A DNA stretch of 27,127 bases from Bacteroidales bacterium (GTDB lineage Bacteria; Bacteroidota; Bacteroidia; Bacteroidales; P3). The notes beneath the pieces are model-generated. The model was given only the letters and a program-made list of their open reading frames with translations, had not been told where the DNA came from and made no database searches. The position numbers and the translations under genes were made by a program. Within the stretch, counting starts at the first letter, position 1; each line of letters opens with the position of its first letter. Positions 16,428 through 24,182 of this stretch are shown here, piece by piece. The stretch covers positions 1 to 27,127 of the forward strand of contig CAAGNU010000010.1 of the NCBI GenBank assembly GCA_900771365.1, written 5' to 3'.

Positions 16428-16458
16428 CAAATATACGACTTTTTTCTGGATTGGCAAA
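16428..16458 (-). promoter_or_regulatory. Promoter for rmlB
   Basis: Minus-strand TATATTTG at 16428-16435 (extended GTATATTTGCA) with TTTG at 16455-16458, spacing 19. One of the three best promoter matches in the window; the start codon is about 50 bp downstream. Confidence 0.82.
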
Positions 16459-16492
16459 ATTGTTTGGCAAGAATAATCCATAAAAGGTGCTT

Positions 16493-17680
16493 TCACGACT
16501 TGGAAAAGTTAATGCCGAAAGACTTTGGGATGGTCAGCTCTTTGAACGTGTTCATCAGAAAGTCGTCCGTCATGCCCGACACATAGTCTGCCACGATCCT
16601 TGCTTTTGGCGTGTCCGCATACTGCTCTGGCATTTGGGGGAGAAAGCCTTTCTTGATGGCGGTTTCGTCGGACGAGGTGCTCAAATCGTTCAAGCATGCC
16701 TCCATCACGGTGCGGAACATCTGCTCTATCTTCTTGTCTTGTGTGTTTTTGAGTGGGTTGTTGTAGATGTTGGCGTAGTTCCACTCTTTCAAGCTTTCCA
16801 AAGCGTTGTGTACCTCGTTGGAGAAGCATAGTGTGTCGGCTTTGCCGTAGCTGTTGTTCACCAGATCAACGATGAGTTTGTTCACGATGTCGCGATTCTT
16901 GTCGCCCAGCACGGCTCGGATGTCGGCAGGGACATCCTCGGGCTTAATTAGCTTTAGCTCCACGGCATCCTCGATGTCCTTGCCGATATAGGCGATGATG
17001 TCGGCAATACGCATCACACACCCCTCCAAAGTCATGGGCACCATATCGGTGGAGTCGAACTCTCCTTTTAAGCTCTTGTGGTATTGATCGAGCAGCATCT
17101 CGGGTGTCTTTTCCCTTTTGGGCTGATATTTTTTCTTCAAGCATTCGCCGTTGTGGCAGATGATGCCGTCCAAGGTTTGGGCGGATAGGTTCAGTCCTTG
17201 CCCACCTTTTTCTATCTCATAGAAAAGTCTGAAGCTCTGTATGTTGTGTTCGAAGATGCCACAACCTTGCTCTTTGCAGAATGTCGAAAGGATTCGTTCA
17301 CCGTTATGCCCGAAAGGGGTGTGCCCCACGTCGTGCCCTAATGAGATGGCCTCTATCAAGTCCTCGTTTAGGTTCAGGAAGCGGCCTATGGTGCGGGCTA
17401 TTTTCGACACCAGCTGCACATGCAGCACGCGGTGTGTGATGTGGTCGTTCTCAACGAGATAGAATACCTGTGTCTTGTCAATATATCGGGCGTATGCGTG
17501 GGAATACAGTATCTTGTCCACGTCGTGCGAGAAGGTGCTTCGCACGTCTTCGTCTCCCACTTTGCGGAAATAGCTGGCATTCTGTGAGCGGAAAGCGTTT
17601 TGTGACAGCATCTCTTCGCGCTGTGCCACATGCTGCCTTATTTCGTTCAGTATTTCGGGTGAATCAAATTGCTGTCGCAT
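16493..17680 (-). CDS. dGTP triphosphohydrolase-like HD-domain protein
   Basis: Probable deoxynucleoside triphosphate triphosphohydrolase (Dgt family), 395 residues. It begins with a region containing FRKVGDEDVRSTFSHDVDKILYSHAYARYIDKTQVF, matching the family's nucleotide-binding start, then HRVLHVQLVSKIARTIGR (first metal histidine) and the HD motif ISLGHDVGHTPFGHNGE near residue 111. A later MRIADIIAYIGKDIEDA supplies the distal aspartate. Length is between short (about 350-440) and E. coli (505) forms. It lies 83 bp after htpG with a hairpin between, so co-transcription is possible. Paralogues may prefer other dNTPs. Confidence 0.88.
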   Translation of the reverse strand: MRQQFDSPEILNEIRQHVAQREEMLSQNAFRSQNASYFRKVGDEDVRSTFSHDVDKILYSHAYARYIDKTQVFYLVENDHITHRVLHVQLVSKIARTIGRFLNLNEDLIEAISLGHDVGHTPFGHNGERILSTFCKEQGCGIFEHNIQSFRLFYEIEKGGQGLNLSAQTLDGIICHNGECLKKKYQPKREKTPEMLLDQYHKSLKGEFDSTDMVPMTLEGCVMRIADIIAYIGKDIEDAVELKLIKPEDVPADIRAVLGDKNRDIVNKLIVDLVNNSYGKADTLCFSNEVHNALESLKEWNYANIYNNPLKNTQDKKIEQMFRTVMEACLNDLSTSSDETAIKKGFLPQMPEQYADTPKARIVADYVSGMTDDFLMNTFKELTIPKSFGINFSKS

Positions 17681-17710
17681 ACTTTTGTGGGATTCATGAT
17701 ATGGAGGTTA

Positions 17711-17756
17711 GGAGGTTTGAAGATTTGAAGGAGCGCATGCAAATCTTCAAACCTCC
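17711..17756. repeat. Long hairpin between htpG and the dGTPase gene
   Basis: A perfect 17-bp stem, GGAGGTTTGAAGATTTG (17711-17727) with its complement at 17740-17756, around a 12-base loop. It starts just after the htpG stop at 17764. There is no T-run on the minus strand. It may protect the htpG mRNA end, act as a weak terminator, or be an interspersed palindrome. Confidence 0.65.
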
Positions 17757-17763
17757 AAATCTT

Positions 17764-19680
17764 CTAATCTACCTTAATCATGCTCACGCTGCGTTTCACA
17801 AACTCGGTGAGGGCTTCGCCTTTCAGCAGGCCGTTGGCCAGCAGGGCGAGGTCGGTGAGCTGATGTACCAGCTGTTTCTGCTTGTCGGCATCGCCTTCGT
17901 TGAGCACCTGCTCCACGAGGGGGTGGTTCACGTTCACCACCAGGTTGTAGCTCTCGGGCAGTTCGCCGTAGAATCCCATGCCGCCGCCGCTTGTGGCTGC
18001 CATCTCTTTGTAGCGGCGCATGAACTCGCTCTGGGTGATGAGCATGGGCTGGTCGTCGCTTTCGAGGCTCTCCATCTGCACGGTGAATTTCTGCTTATCG
18101 ACCTCGGCCTCGATGATGGGCTTCAGCTGCTCTTGCTGTTCTTTGGTGAGTTTCTCGGGAATGCTGTCCTCGTGGGGGATGAGCTTTTCGACAGTGTCGG
18201 CATCCACGCGCACAAAGCGGCTCTTCTCCTTCTTCTGCTCCAGCAGGTTGACGAAGTGGGGCGTCAGCACGCTGTCCATCAGCAGCACATCGTAGCCTTT
18301 GGCCTTAGCCTTGGCGATGTAGGCGTGCTGCTCCTCCTTGTTGTTGGCATAGAGGTAGCAGACGTTGTGGTCTTTGTCGGTCTGGAGGGCGGCAATCTTT
18401 TCGCGGTAGTCGTCGAGGCTGAAGTATTCACCTTCGGTGTTTTTGAGGAGGGCGAACTTCATGGCGCGCTCGCAGAATTTCTCGTCGGTGAGCATGCCGT
18501 ATTCCACGAAGATCTTGATGTCGTCCCATTTGTTCTCGAAGTCCTTGCGGTCGTTCTTGAACATCTCTTCGAGCTTGTCGGCCACCTTCTTGCTGATGTG
18601 TGAGGAAATCTTCTTGACATTGCTGTCGCTCTGGAGATAGCTGCGGCTCACGTTCAGGGGGATGTCGGGTGAGTCAAGGACGCCGTGGAGGAGCATCAGA
18701 TAGTCGGGCACAACGCCTTCGACGCTGTCGGTAACAAACACTTGGTTGCAGTAGAGCTGAATCTTGTTGCGGTTGGGGTCGATGGTCTGGCGCACCTTGG
18801 GGAAGTAGAGGATGCCCGTGAGGTTGAAGGGGTAATCGACGTTGAGGTGTATCTGGAAGAGCGGGTCTTCGAAATTCATGGGGTAGAGTTCGTGGTAGAA
18901 CTTCTTATAGTCCTCGTCGGTCAGGTTGGCAGGGCTCTTGCGCCAGGCGGGGTCGGTGTCGTTGATGATGCGGGGCTGCTTCTTCTCCACGCGCTTAGGC
19001 TCCTGCTTCTTGCCGCCGTTGCCGTCGTCAACTTCTTCAAACTCAGTGTCGCTATCCACCCAGACGCTCTCTTCGCCAAAGCGGATGGCCACGGGCATGA
19101 AGCGGCAGTATTTGCGCAGCAGCTGGAGGATCTGCTGCTCTTCGAGGAACTCTTTGCAGTCGTCGGCTATGTGGAGGACGATGTCTGTGCCGCGGTCGGT
19201 GTGCTTGGGGTCTTCCACCATCTCAAACTGCGGGTTGCCGTCGCAACTCCAATGGATTGCGGGGGCGTCCTTGTACGATTTGGAGTATATCTCCACTTTG
19301 TCGGCCACCATGAAGGCGCTGTAGAATCCGAGGCCGAAATGGCCGATGAGGTTTTCTTGCACGTCCTTGTACTTGTCGAGGAAGTCGGTGGCGCCGCTGA
19401 AGGCTATCTGGTTGATGTATTTCTCCACCTCGTCGGCTGTCATGCCGATGCCGCGGTCTTTCACGGTGAGGGTTTTCTTCTTGCTGTCGAGGACAATCTC
19501 GACGGTGAGGTCGCCCATCTCGCCTTGCAGCTCGCCGCGCGAGGAGAGTGCCTTGACTTTCTGTGATGCGTCAATAGCATTGGAAACCAGCTCACGGAGG
19601 AATATTTCGTGGTCGGAGTAGAGGAATTTCTTGATGACCGGGAAGATGTTTTCGGTCTGTACGTTCAAGTTGCCGTTCAT
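17764..19680 (-). CDS. htpG: Molecular chaperone HtpG (Hsp90)
   Basis: Cytosolic ATP-dependent chaperone, 638 residues (E. coli 624), helping protein folding and stress survival. The GHKL ATPase domain has FLRELVSNAIDAS near residue 29 (catalytic glutamate and ATP-contact asparagine), DRGIGMTADEV near 75 and IGHFGLGFYSAF near 110. The middle domain carries GVVPDYLMLLHGVLDSPDIPLNVSRSYLQ with its conserved arginine near residue 340. The C-terminal dimer domain ends MIKVD. The leader contains a six-unit 15-bp repeat and, further up, a TGACA-type palindrome; no clean TAnnTTTG box is visible, consistent with a different or regulated promoter. Confidence 0.97.
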   Translation of the reverse strand: MNGNLNVQTENIFPVIKKFLYSDHEIFLRELVSNAIDASQKVKALSSRGELQGEMGDLTVEIVLDSKKKTLTVKDRGIGMTADEVEKYINQIAFSGATDFLDKYKDVQENLIGHFGLGFYSAFMVADKVEIYSKSYKDAPAIHWSCDGNPQFEMVEDPKHTDRGTDIVLHIADDCKEFLEEQQILQLLRKYCRFMPVAIRFGEESVWVDSDTEFEEVDDGNGGKKQEPKRVEKKQPRIINDTDPAWRKSPANLTDEDYKKFYHELYPMNFEDPLFQIHLNVDYPFNLTGILYFPKVRQTIDPNRNKIQLYCNQVFVTDSVEGVVPDYLMLLHGVLDSPDIPLNVSRSYLQSDSNVKKISSHISKKVADKLEEMFKNDRKDFENKWDDIKIFVEYGMLTDEKFCERAMKFALLKNTEGEYFSLDDYREKIAALQTDKDHNVCYLYANNKEEQHAYIAKAKAKGYDVLLMDSVLTPHFVNLLEQKKEKSRFVRVDADTVEKLIPHEDSIPEKLTKEQQEQLKPIIEAEVDKQKFTVQMESLESDDQPMLITQSEFMRRYKEMAATSGGGMGFYGELPESYNLVVNVNHPLVEQVLNEGDADKQKQLVHQLTDLALLANGLLKGEALTEFVKRSVSMIKVD

Positions 19681-19718
19681 AGTATATATATCTTTTTTAG
19701 TTTGACAAAAGTTGTTTC

Positions 19719-19808
19719 GCCGAGGCCATGCTCGCCGAGGCCATGCTCGCCAAGGCCATGTTCGCCAAGGCCATGTTCGTCGAGGCCATGTTCGTCGAGG
19801 CTATGTCT
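19719..19808. repeat. Six-copy 15-bp tandem repeat upstream of htpG
   Basis: Six contiguous units of GCCGAGGCCATGCTC and close variants fill 19719-19808, starting 39 bp before the htpG ATG. Units 1-2, 3-4 and 5-6 form near-identical pairs, which suggests stepwise duplication. On the minus strand the units read GAGCATGGCCTCGGC. They may lie in the htpG 5' UTR or separate promoter from gene. No protein-coding role is supported. Confidence 0.88.
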
Positions 19809-19852
19809 CAACAATTATATATACCTATCAAATCTTGTGCCAAACCAAAATA

Positions 19853-19867
19853 CTGACAAATTGTCAG
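19853..19867. promoter_or_regulatory. Palindrome upstream of htpG, possible operator
   Basis: CTGACAAATTGTCAG is a perfect 15-bp palindrome (seven-base arms around a central A), 173 bp upstream of htpG. It is suitable for a dimeric regulator, and its position before a heat-shock gene makes a stress operator plausible. No known regulator is assigned; TGACA/TGTCA half-sites also occur as a direct pair near 20219-20231. Confidence 0.35.
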
Positions 19868-20008
19868 CCTTTTTCTGCCATTTGATACTGCCATGTCCCC
19901 CCTCTTGGTAGGGCTTTTGTGGGTGAGGATGTCAGCAAACTGGGAGGTTCATGGATGGTAAGTCTTAATATTTCTTAAAGGAGACGGGCTTGCAGAGGCT
20001 TCGCCCTA

Positions 20009-20106
20009 CCTCCAGAGAAGCTTATCTCTGGCTTCGCCAGTCTTCCACTTGCTAAGCGAAGGTGGAGCGAAGGTGGAGCGAAGGTGGGGCGAAGCTACTC
20101 TGGAGG
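20009..20106. repeat. Inverted repeat with internal 11-bp tandem repeat
   Basis: Arms CCTCCAGAGAAGCT (20009-20022) and AGCTACTCTGGAGG (20093-20106) pair at 13 of 14 positions. Inside are a CTGGC/GCCAG hairpin (20028-20040) and three tandem 11-bp units, GCGAAGGTGGA twice and GCGAAGGTGGG (20056-20088). With the other repeats it makes up most of the 657-bp spacer between htpG and the acyltransferase; no gene is seen in that spacer. Confidence 0.7.
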
Positions 20107-20325
20107 GAGAAAGGGGCTGATTTGACCTTTTTGAGGTTTGAGGACGGCATGGGTGTTACTTGTGTTTGTTAATTTATTTAAGGCTGTTGTGCCTGTAATG
20201 AGGACGACTTCTGGGGAGTGTCAAAATGTCAGTATGGGTGAGGTGTGGCAGTATTCCCGCCTTTCGTGGCAGTCTGCGAATTTGTCACGAAGGTCGAAAA
20301 AATCGTCTATGTGGCTTTTTTTTCG

Positions 20326-20333
20326 TATCTTTG
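20326..20333 (+). promoter_or_regulatory. Promoter -7 box at the acyltransferase start
   Basis: TATCTTTG, extended GTATCTTTGCA, ends only 4 bases before the GTG at 20338. If it is used, the transcript would begin at or next to the start codon. No good -33 element is visible. Confidence 0.5.
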
Positions 20334-20337
20334 CAGC

Positions 20338-21456
20338 GTGAAAAAGACGTTGCTATACGAGATTTCTATCATCAGACCGCTGATTATCTTTCTGTTAGTG
20401 GTCTATCACACGCTTTGCGTGTTCACAGGAGGCTGGGTTCCGCCCGAGGGTGTGCCCGAAAACAGCCTTTATTGGTGGCTGGGCCATCTTATCAGCGGCT
20501 TCCGTATTGAGACGATAGCTTTCGTTGGCGGCTATGTCTTCTGTTTCCAAAGCGTGGAGCTGGGCAAGCGCAAGAATTTTGCCGCCTTTGTGTGGAAGAA
20601 GTTCAAGCGGCTCATCATTCCCTGCTTTGTGTTCGGCATCGTCTATTTCCTGCTCTATCGCTTCAATCCGCAGCACTTTTCGTGGAATGTGGCTTTCTGG
20701 CGCGTGGCCAACGGCATCGGCCATCTCTGGTTTCTGCCCATGCTCTTCTGGTGCTTCCTCGCCTCTTGGCTTATCGATCGTCTGCTGAAATGGCTCTCCG
20801 AGCGTCATCCGTCATACTATCAGCCTGTTGGCTGGCTGCTGCTTGTTGCCTTGGCGGGGGTCTCCCTGCTCCGTGTCACGGGGTTGAAGATGGGTCTCTC
20901 ACGCGCACCCTATTTCATATTCTATTTCTATCTCGGCTATTGGCTGAGGGCTGTGGGGGCAAGGTGGCGCGAGGACTGTCGCACCGTTTCTCCTGGCTGG
21001 CTTATCGCCATTTTGTGGATTGCCTATTTCGTATTTGTCGTTTTGCATCAGCAGGTCACGCACAACTATCTGCCGGGCTGCGACTTCCGCTGTCCGCGTC
21101 CTTTGCAGGGGTGGAGCCAGTTGGCTGTCCGCCTCCTCTCTTTAGGCCATACGCTCTGCGGCATCCTTGCCGTGTATGTCTCTGTGATGTGCTGGCTGGG
21201 CAGGCATAAGGCTGCCGATGCTCAGCCAGGTCCTGCGCTCAAGGAGTGCTCGCGTCTGTGCTATGGCGTCTATGTGCTGCACATGTTCTTCATGCAGTAT
21301 CTCTATTTCTATTCTTCGTTGCCGCAGTGGTGCTGTGCTTCGGGGGCGGGTGTGTGGCTCATGCCCTGGCTTGTGCTGGCCCTCACCCTTGTTCCCAGCG
21401 TCTTTGTCACCTGGCTGCTCCTCAAGACCCGCTTTGGCCGTATGCTGATAGGGTAG
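20338..21456 (+). CDS. Membrane acyltransferase, acyltransferase-3 family
   Basis: Integral membrane protein of about 372 residues that probably O-acylates a surface glycan using cytoplasmic acyl-CoA. The first segment, ISIIRPLIIFLLVVYHTLCVF, carries the family's N-terminal histidine. A conserved-looking HLWFLPMLFWCFL follows, and about ten hydrophobic helices can be counted, ending FVTWLLLKTRFG. The frame is open to an ATG at 20245, but family proteins begin about ten residues before the first helix, so the GTG giving (V/M)KKTLLYEIS is preferred. It is GC-rich and stands alone between repeat-filled spacers. A role in modifying the polysaccharide made nearby is possible but not shown. Confidence 0.8.
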   Translation: MKKTLLYEISIIRPLIIFLLVVYHTLCVFTGGWVPPEGVPENSLYWWLGHLISGFRIETIAFVGGYVFCFQSVELGKRKNFAAFVWKKFKRLIIPCFVFGIVYFLLYRFNPQHFSWNVAFWRVANGIGHLWFLPMLFWCFLASWLIDRLLKWLSERHPSYYQPVGWLLLVALAGVSLLRVTGLKMGLSRAPYFIFYFYLGYWLRAVGARWREDCRTVSPGWLIAILWIAYFVFVVLHQQVTHNYLPGCDFRCPRPLQGWSQLAVRLLSLGHTLCGILAVYVSVMCWLGRHKAADAQPGPALKECSRLCYGVYVLHMFFMQYLYFYSSLPQWCCASGAGVWLMPWLVLALTLVPSVFVTWLLLKTRFGRMLIG

Positions 21457-21462
21457 TCGAAT

Positions 21463-21566
21463 CTCATTCGACTCGTTCTATCCATTCGACTATCTTTGAT
21501 TCTACTGCTTTTGAAATGTGTTTCAAATATTTATGTTTTGAGTCGAACGAGTCGAATGAGTCGAAT
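21463..21566. repeat. Cruciform-type inverted repeat with GAGTCGAAT tandem units
   Basis: CTCATTCGACTCGTTC (21463-21478) and GAACGAGTCGAATGAG (21545-21560) are perfect 16-bp complements. Between them is a second hairpin, TTTGAAA/TTTCAAA (21510-21527). The right side contains three tandem 9-bp units, GAGTCGAA(C/T), at 21540-21566. It starts just past the acyltransferase stop at 21456 and may act at its 3' end, though no T-run follows. Confidence 0.75.
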
Positions 21567-21694
21567 GGGGTTATTCGAGTCTTTCTCATGATTGTGGAGT
21601 GGGGATTTCTGATTGATTTCTGGTGATTTCTTTCAAGCCTCAATGTTGGGCATTCTTGCAATGTGAGAGGCAGCCATAAATTGGGGGGTGCAAT

Positions 21695-21727
21695 AAAAAA
21701 GCCCCCAACTTGCGAAGGGAGCTTTTT
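21695..21727 (-). terminator. Intrinsic terminator of rpmE
   Basis: On the minus strand AAAAAGCTCCC pairs with GGGGGCTTTTTT (one wobble) around a 10-base loop, with the T-run completing a classical terminator 20 bp after the rpmE stop at 21748. Confidence 0.88.
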
Positions 21728-21747
21728 AATCTAAAACCTAAAACAAA

Positions 21748-22005
21748 TTACTTCTTGGAGTATTTCTTGTACTTGTTCATGAACTTATCAACACGTCCAG
21801 CGGTGTCAACGAGTTTCAGCTTACCAGTGAAGAAGGGGTGGGAGGTGTTGGAGATTTCCAACTTCACCACGGGGTACTCTTTACCATCAGTGAAGGTAAC
21901 GGTCTCTTTGGTAGCTGCGCAGCTCTTGGTGAGGATCATGTTGTCGTTAGACATGTCTTTGAAAACTACCAGTCTGTAGTTCTCGGGATGGATTCCTTTT
22001 TTCAT
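21748..22005 (-). CDS. rpmE: 50S ribosomal protein L31, type B
   Basis: Component of the large ribosomal subunit at the subunit bridge. The 85-residue product begins MKKGIHPENYRLVVFKD and contains the type B pattern SNTSHPFFTGKLKLVDTAGRVDKF. Only one cysteine is present (KSCAA), so the four-cysteine zinc site of type A is absent, as expected for the zinc-independent form (RpmE2/YkgM class). It has its own promoter at 22119-22149, a leader of about 107 bases, and a terminator, so it is a single-gene unit. Some Bacteroidota have only type B; whether zinc controls it cannot be seen, and no Zur-like palindrome was recognised. Confidence 0.97.
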   Translation of the reverse strand: MKKGIHPENYRLVVFKDMSNDNMILTKSCAATKETVTFTDGKEYPVVKLEISNTSHPFFTGKLKLVDTAGRVDKFMNKYKKYSKK

Positions 22006-22118
22006 TTTTAAGGTCTTTTTTGCCGTTTTAAGCAGTGGCTCTTAAACGATTGTTATTATTATAGTTAACTATTAATTTTCTGTCAAAAATGGGCGTTTTT
22101 AGGACTCATTTGCGGGTG

Positions 22119-22149
22119 CAAAGTTACACATTTTTTTTGACATGGCAAA
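22119..22149 (-). promoter_or_regulatory. Promoter for rpmE
   Basis: Minus-strand TAACTTTG at 22119-22126 (extended GTAACTTTGCA) with TTTG at 22146-22149, spacing 19. It is followed by a roughly 107-base A/T-rich leader before the ATG at 22005, long for a small ribosomal gene and a possible site of leader control. Confidence 0.82.
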
Positions 22150-22206
22150 ATATTTTTTTTGCTAAGTGGCTCTTTTTCGGAAAAATGTGTACTTTCTCGG
22201 TTGGAT

Positions 22207-22932
22207 TTAGAACTTCAGGTTGAGGGTTGCGGAGGTGATGATGTCCTGGTTCTTGACGCCTTCGGGGACGAGGCTGTGGTACTCGTAGCTGAAGTTGAGG
22301 GCGATGGAGGCGTGCTTGCTGATCTGGGTGGAGAGGCTGGTCACGCTGTTGATGATATAGTCGCCAGAGAAGTTGGTGACGGAGGGCTGGTAGAAGGTGG
22401 TGTGCTTCAGGCTCACGTTGTCGCCAATCTTCTGCTTGATTTTGAGACGCAGGGAGATACGGTTGACTTGGGGAGACAGAATGTCGGTGTTGACTTCTGA
22501 CCAATACTGAGTGTAGTCGTACACGTAAGCGGCACTGATGGAGTAGTCGCATTTTTCGTTCCAGAAAATACGATATTTGGCACCGAGGAGGAAGCTCAGC
22601 TTATAGTCGTATTTGTTGAAGGGGTTGAGGTTGATGGTGGCGGACAGGAAGGGCGACCAGCGGCTGTACTGCCAGAGGTCGAATTTCACGTTGCCGGTGA
22701 AGTTGTTTTCGTATTCAACCTTGTCCTTCATGCCATAGACGTAGTTGTAGTTGGCGTCGAAGGCGAGGGTGCTGTCGTTGCGCTCGATGCCGCCGTTGGT
22801 GTTGAAGATGGTGGTGTTGACGTTACCGTTTTTGTATTCGCCACCAAAACCGAGTTTGTAAGTCCATTTGCTCTGTGCCGACACGGTGGAGATGGCGGCA
22901 ATCATCAGAATGGCTAATAATACTTTACGCAT
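22207..22932 (-). CDS. Secreted beta-barrel protein, DUF481-like
   Basis: Predicted outer-membrane beta-barrel protein of 241 residues. A signal peptide is clear: MRKVLLAILMIAAISTVSAQ, with cleavage after SAQ or SA. The mature part is made of alternating aromatic/polar strands (FGGEYKNGNVNTT, FDANYNYVYGMKDKVEYENNF, LSFLLGAKYRIFWNE) and ends with ATLNLKF, a terminal phenylalanine typical of BamA substrates. The KNGNVNTT start and the LVPEGVKNQD loop resemble DUF481/YdiY-type proteins. Function is unknown. It has a good promoter at 22968-23000 and stands alone between rpmE and a regulator gene. Confidence 0.78.
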   Translation of the reverse strand: MRKVLLAILMIAAISTVSAQSKWTYKLGFGGEYKNGNVNTTIFNTNGGIERNDSTLAFDANYNYVYGMKDKVEYENNFTGNVKFDLWQYSRWSPFLSATINLNPFNKYDYKLSFLLGAKYRIFWNEKCDYSISAAYVYDYTQYWSEVNTDILSPQVNRISLRLKIKQKIGDNVSLKHTTFYQPSVTNFSGDYIINSVTSLSTQISKHASIALNFSYEYHSLVPEGVKNQDIITSATLNLKF

Positions 22933-22967
22933 AATTTTATTCTTTTTAGTTTTTAATTATTGATGTG

Positions 22968-23000
22968 CAAAGGTACAAAAAAAAATTGATATATTGCAAA
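22968..23000 (-). promoter_or_regulatory. Promoter for the DUF481-like gene
   Basis: Minus-strand TACCTTTG at 22968-22975 (extended GTACCTTTGCA) with TTTG at 22997-23000, spacing 21; the start codon is 35 bp downstream. Confidence 0.8.
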
Positions 23001-23104
23001 AAGTGAAAATTACTTGTTGTGTTTGCTCTGCATTAGAAGGGAAAGAGGACTCATTGAAATCAAACAAAAATCCGCTCTCCGATATGATTGGGGGGCGGAG
23101 GCGG

Positions 23105-23192
23105 AGCGAAGGAAGAGCGAAGGAAGAGCGAAGGAAGAGCGAAGGAAGGGAGGAAGAAGGGAGGAAGAAGGGAGGAAGAAGGGAGAAGGAGG
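23105..23192. repeat. 11-bp tandem repeats in a purine-rich tract
   Basis: Four exact copies of AGCGAAGGAAG (23105-23148) run without a break into three copies of GGAGGAAGAAG (23149-23181). From about 23141 to 23192 the plus strand is all purine. The block ends 4 bp before the 3' end of the AraC-type gene. The AGCGAAGG core and 11-bp period match the tandem units at 20056-20088. Such mirror-like purine tracts can form triplex DNA; no function is shown. Confidence 0.88.
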
Positions 23193-23195
23193 TTG

Positions 23196-24068
23196 TCAGG
23201 GCTTTTCCTTCAGGCACAGACGGCGATAGTCGTTAGGGGTTGTCTGGGTGTGGCGTCTGTAGTAGTGGTCGAATTGGGAGATGCTGCTGAAGCCTGAGAA
23301 CTGGGCAATCTCGGCAATGGTGAGCTTTCCGTCGCCCAGCATCAGGTTGATCTCCAAGATGGCTTTTGTGTTAACCCAATCCATGACGGTCTTCCCGCTT
23401 GCGGCACGCACTATGCTGCTTAGGTGGTTCACGCTTAGTCCTAACAGGTTGGCATAATAGCCTATGTTGCGTCGGAGAGGGTCGTAATGGGTGTTGATGG
23501 CCGTCAAAAAGTCGTTCATTCTTTGCGACGTATTGTCGGTGGGGATGATTTTCGTGCCGAAGCGGGAGCTGTGTGTCAGTGTCAGCAGGGCCTTGATGAG
23601 CAGCTTGACGCTGGGCTTGCTGTCGTCATCGATGGTCAGCATAGACTTCATCAGGCCGAAGAAGCTTTCTATCACCTCGGACTCTTGTGCCGAAAGGTTT
23701 ATCTCCATCTCTTGGTAGGGCACAAGGCCGGCAAACTCTTCGCCCGTGAACGCTGCCGTGAGCGGGTGGTAGGAGTTGTCGTGGTCCAACACCGATATGG
23801 TCGAGCCCTTGGGCAGGATCACCATCTTGCGGCTGTTCATGGTGATCACTTTCATGTTGAACCGAATATCGGCGCAACCTTGCTTCACATATATTATCCT
23901 GTGCTCGGGGCTCTGCATTACCTTGCCTATCACCACGCGGTCTCTGTAGGGGGCGTAGTCGGTGATGAGGGACAGCCCTTCGGAGAAGAGGTTCTCCTTG
24001 TTGTTGTCCAGCAGGTGCATTTTGCTGCGGACTAAATTGTCTATAACGTGGATTTCCTTATCGTCCAT
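23196..24068 (-). CDS. AraC-family transcriptional regulator
   Basis: DNA-binding regulator of 290 residues. The C-terminal 95 or so residues hold two helix-turn-helix motifs: one near RNIGYYANLLGLSVNHLSSIV, the second at LTIAEIAQFSGFSSISQFDH followed by YYRRHTQTTPNDYRR, the usual AraC signature. The N-terminal part has a cupin-like pattern of short strands (HRIIYVKQGCADIRFN) and may bind an effector. No partner gene is adjacent on its strand. It diverges from the leader of the lipoprotein gene, which makes that locus a candidate target, but this is only inference from position. Its own -7 box lies at 24099-24106. Confidence 0.9.
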   Translation of the reverse strand: MDDKEIHVIDNLVRSKMHLLDNNKENLFSEGLSLITDYAPYRDRVVIGKVMQSPEHRIIYVKQGCADIRFNMKVITMNSRKMVILPKGSTISVLDHDNSYHPLTAAFTGEEFAGLVPYQEMEINLSAQESEVIESFFGLMKSMLTIDDDSKPSVKLLIKALLTLTHSSRFGTKIIPTDNTSQRMNDFLTAINTHYDPLRRNIGYYANLLGLSVNHLSSIVRAASGKTVMDWVNTKAILEINLMLGDGKLTIAEIAQFSGFSSISQFDHYYRRHTQTTPNDYRRLCLKEKP

Positions 24069-24098
24069 CTTTCTACTGATTTAGAATGTTTTATTTTG

Positions 24099-24106
24099 CA
24101 AATATA
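24099..24106 (-). promoter_or_regulatory. Promoter -7 box for the AraC-family gene
   Basis: Minus-strand TATATTTG within GTATATTTGCA, 30 bp before the start codon at 24068. No matching -33 TTTG at the usual distance. Confidence 0.65.
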
Positions 24107-24182
24107 CGAAAAAAAACCGAATAATTGATTTTTTCTATGCAAAAGTCATTGAAATAGTCAAAAAAATAATAGAAATAGACAA

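Noticed and set aside
17470..18603. Plus-strand 377-codon open frame opposite htpG
   Set aside because: It is an antisense shadow with low-complexity L/V/A/E content; htpG on the other strand is unmistakable.
19609..19911. Plus-strand peptide of repeated SPRPC units
   Set aside because: It is translated from the 15-bp tandem repeat with no promoter, and it overlaps the start of htpG on the other strand.
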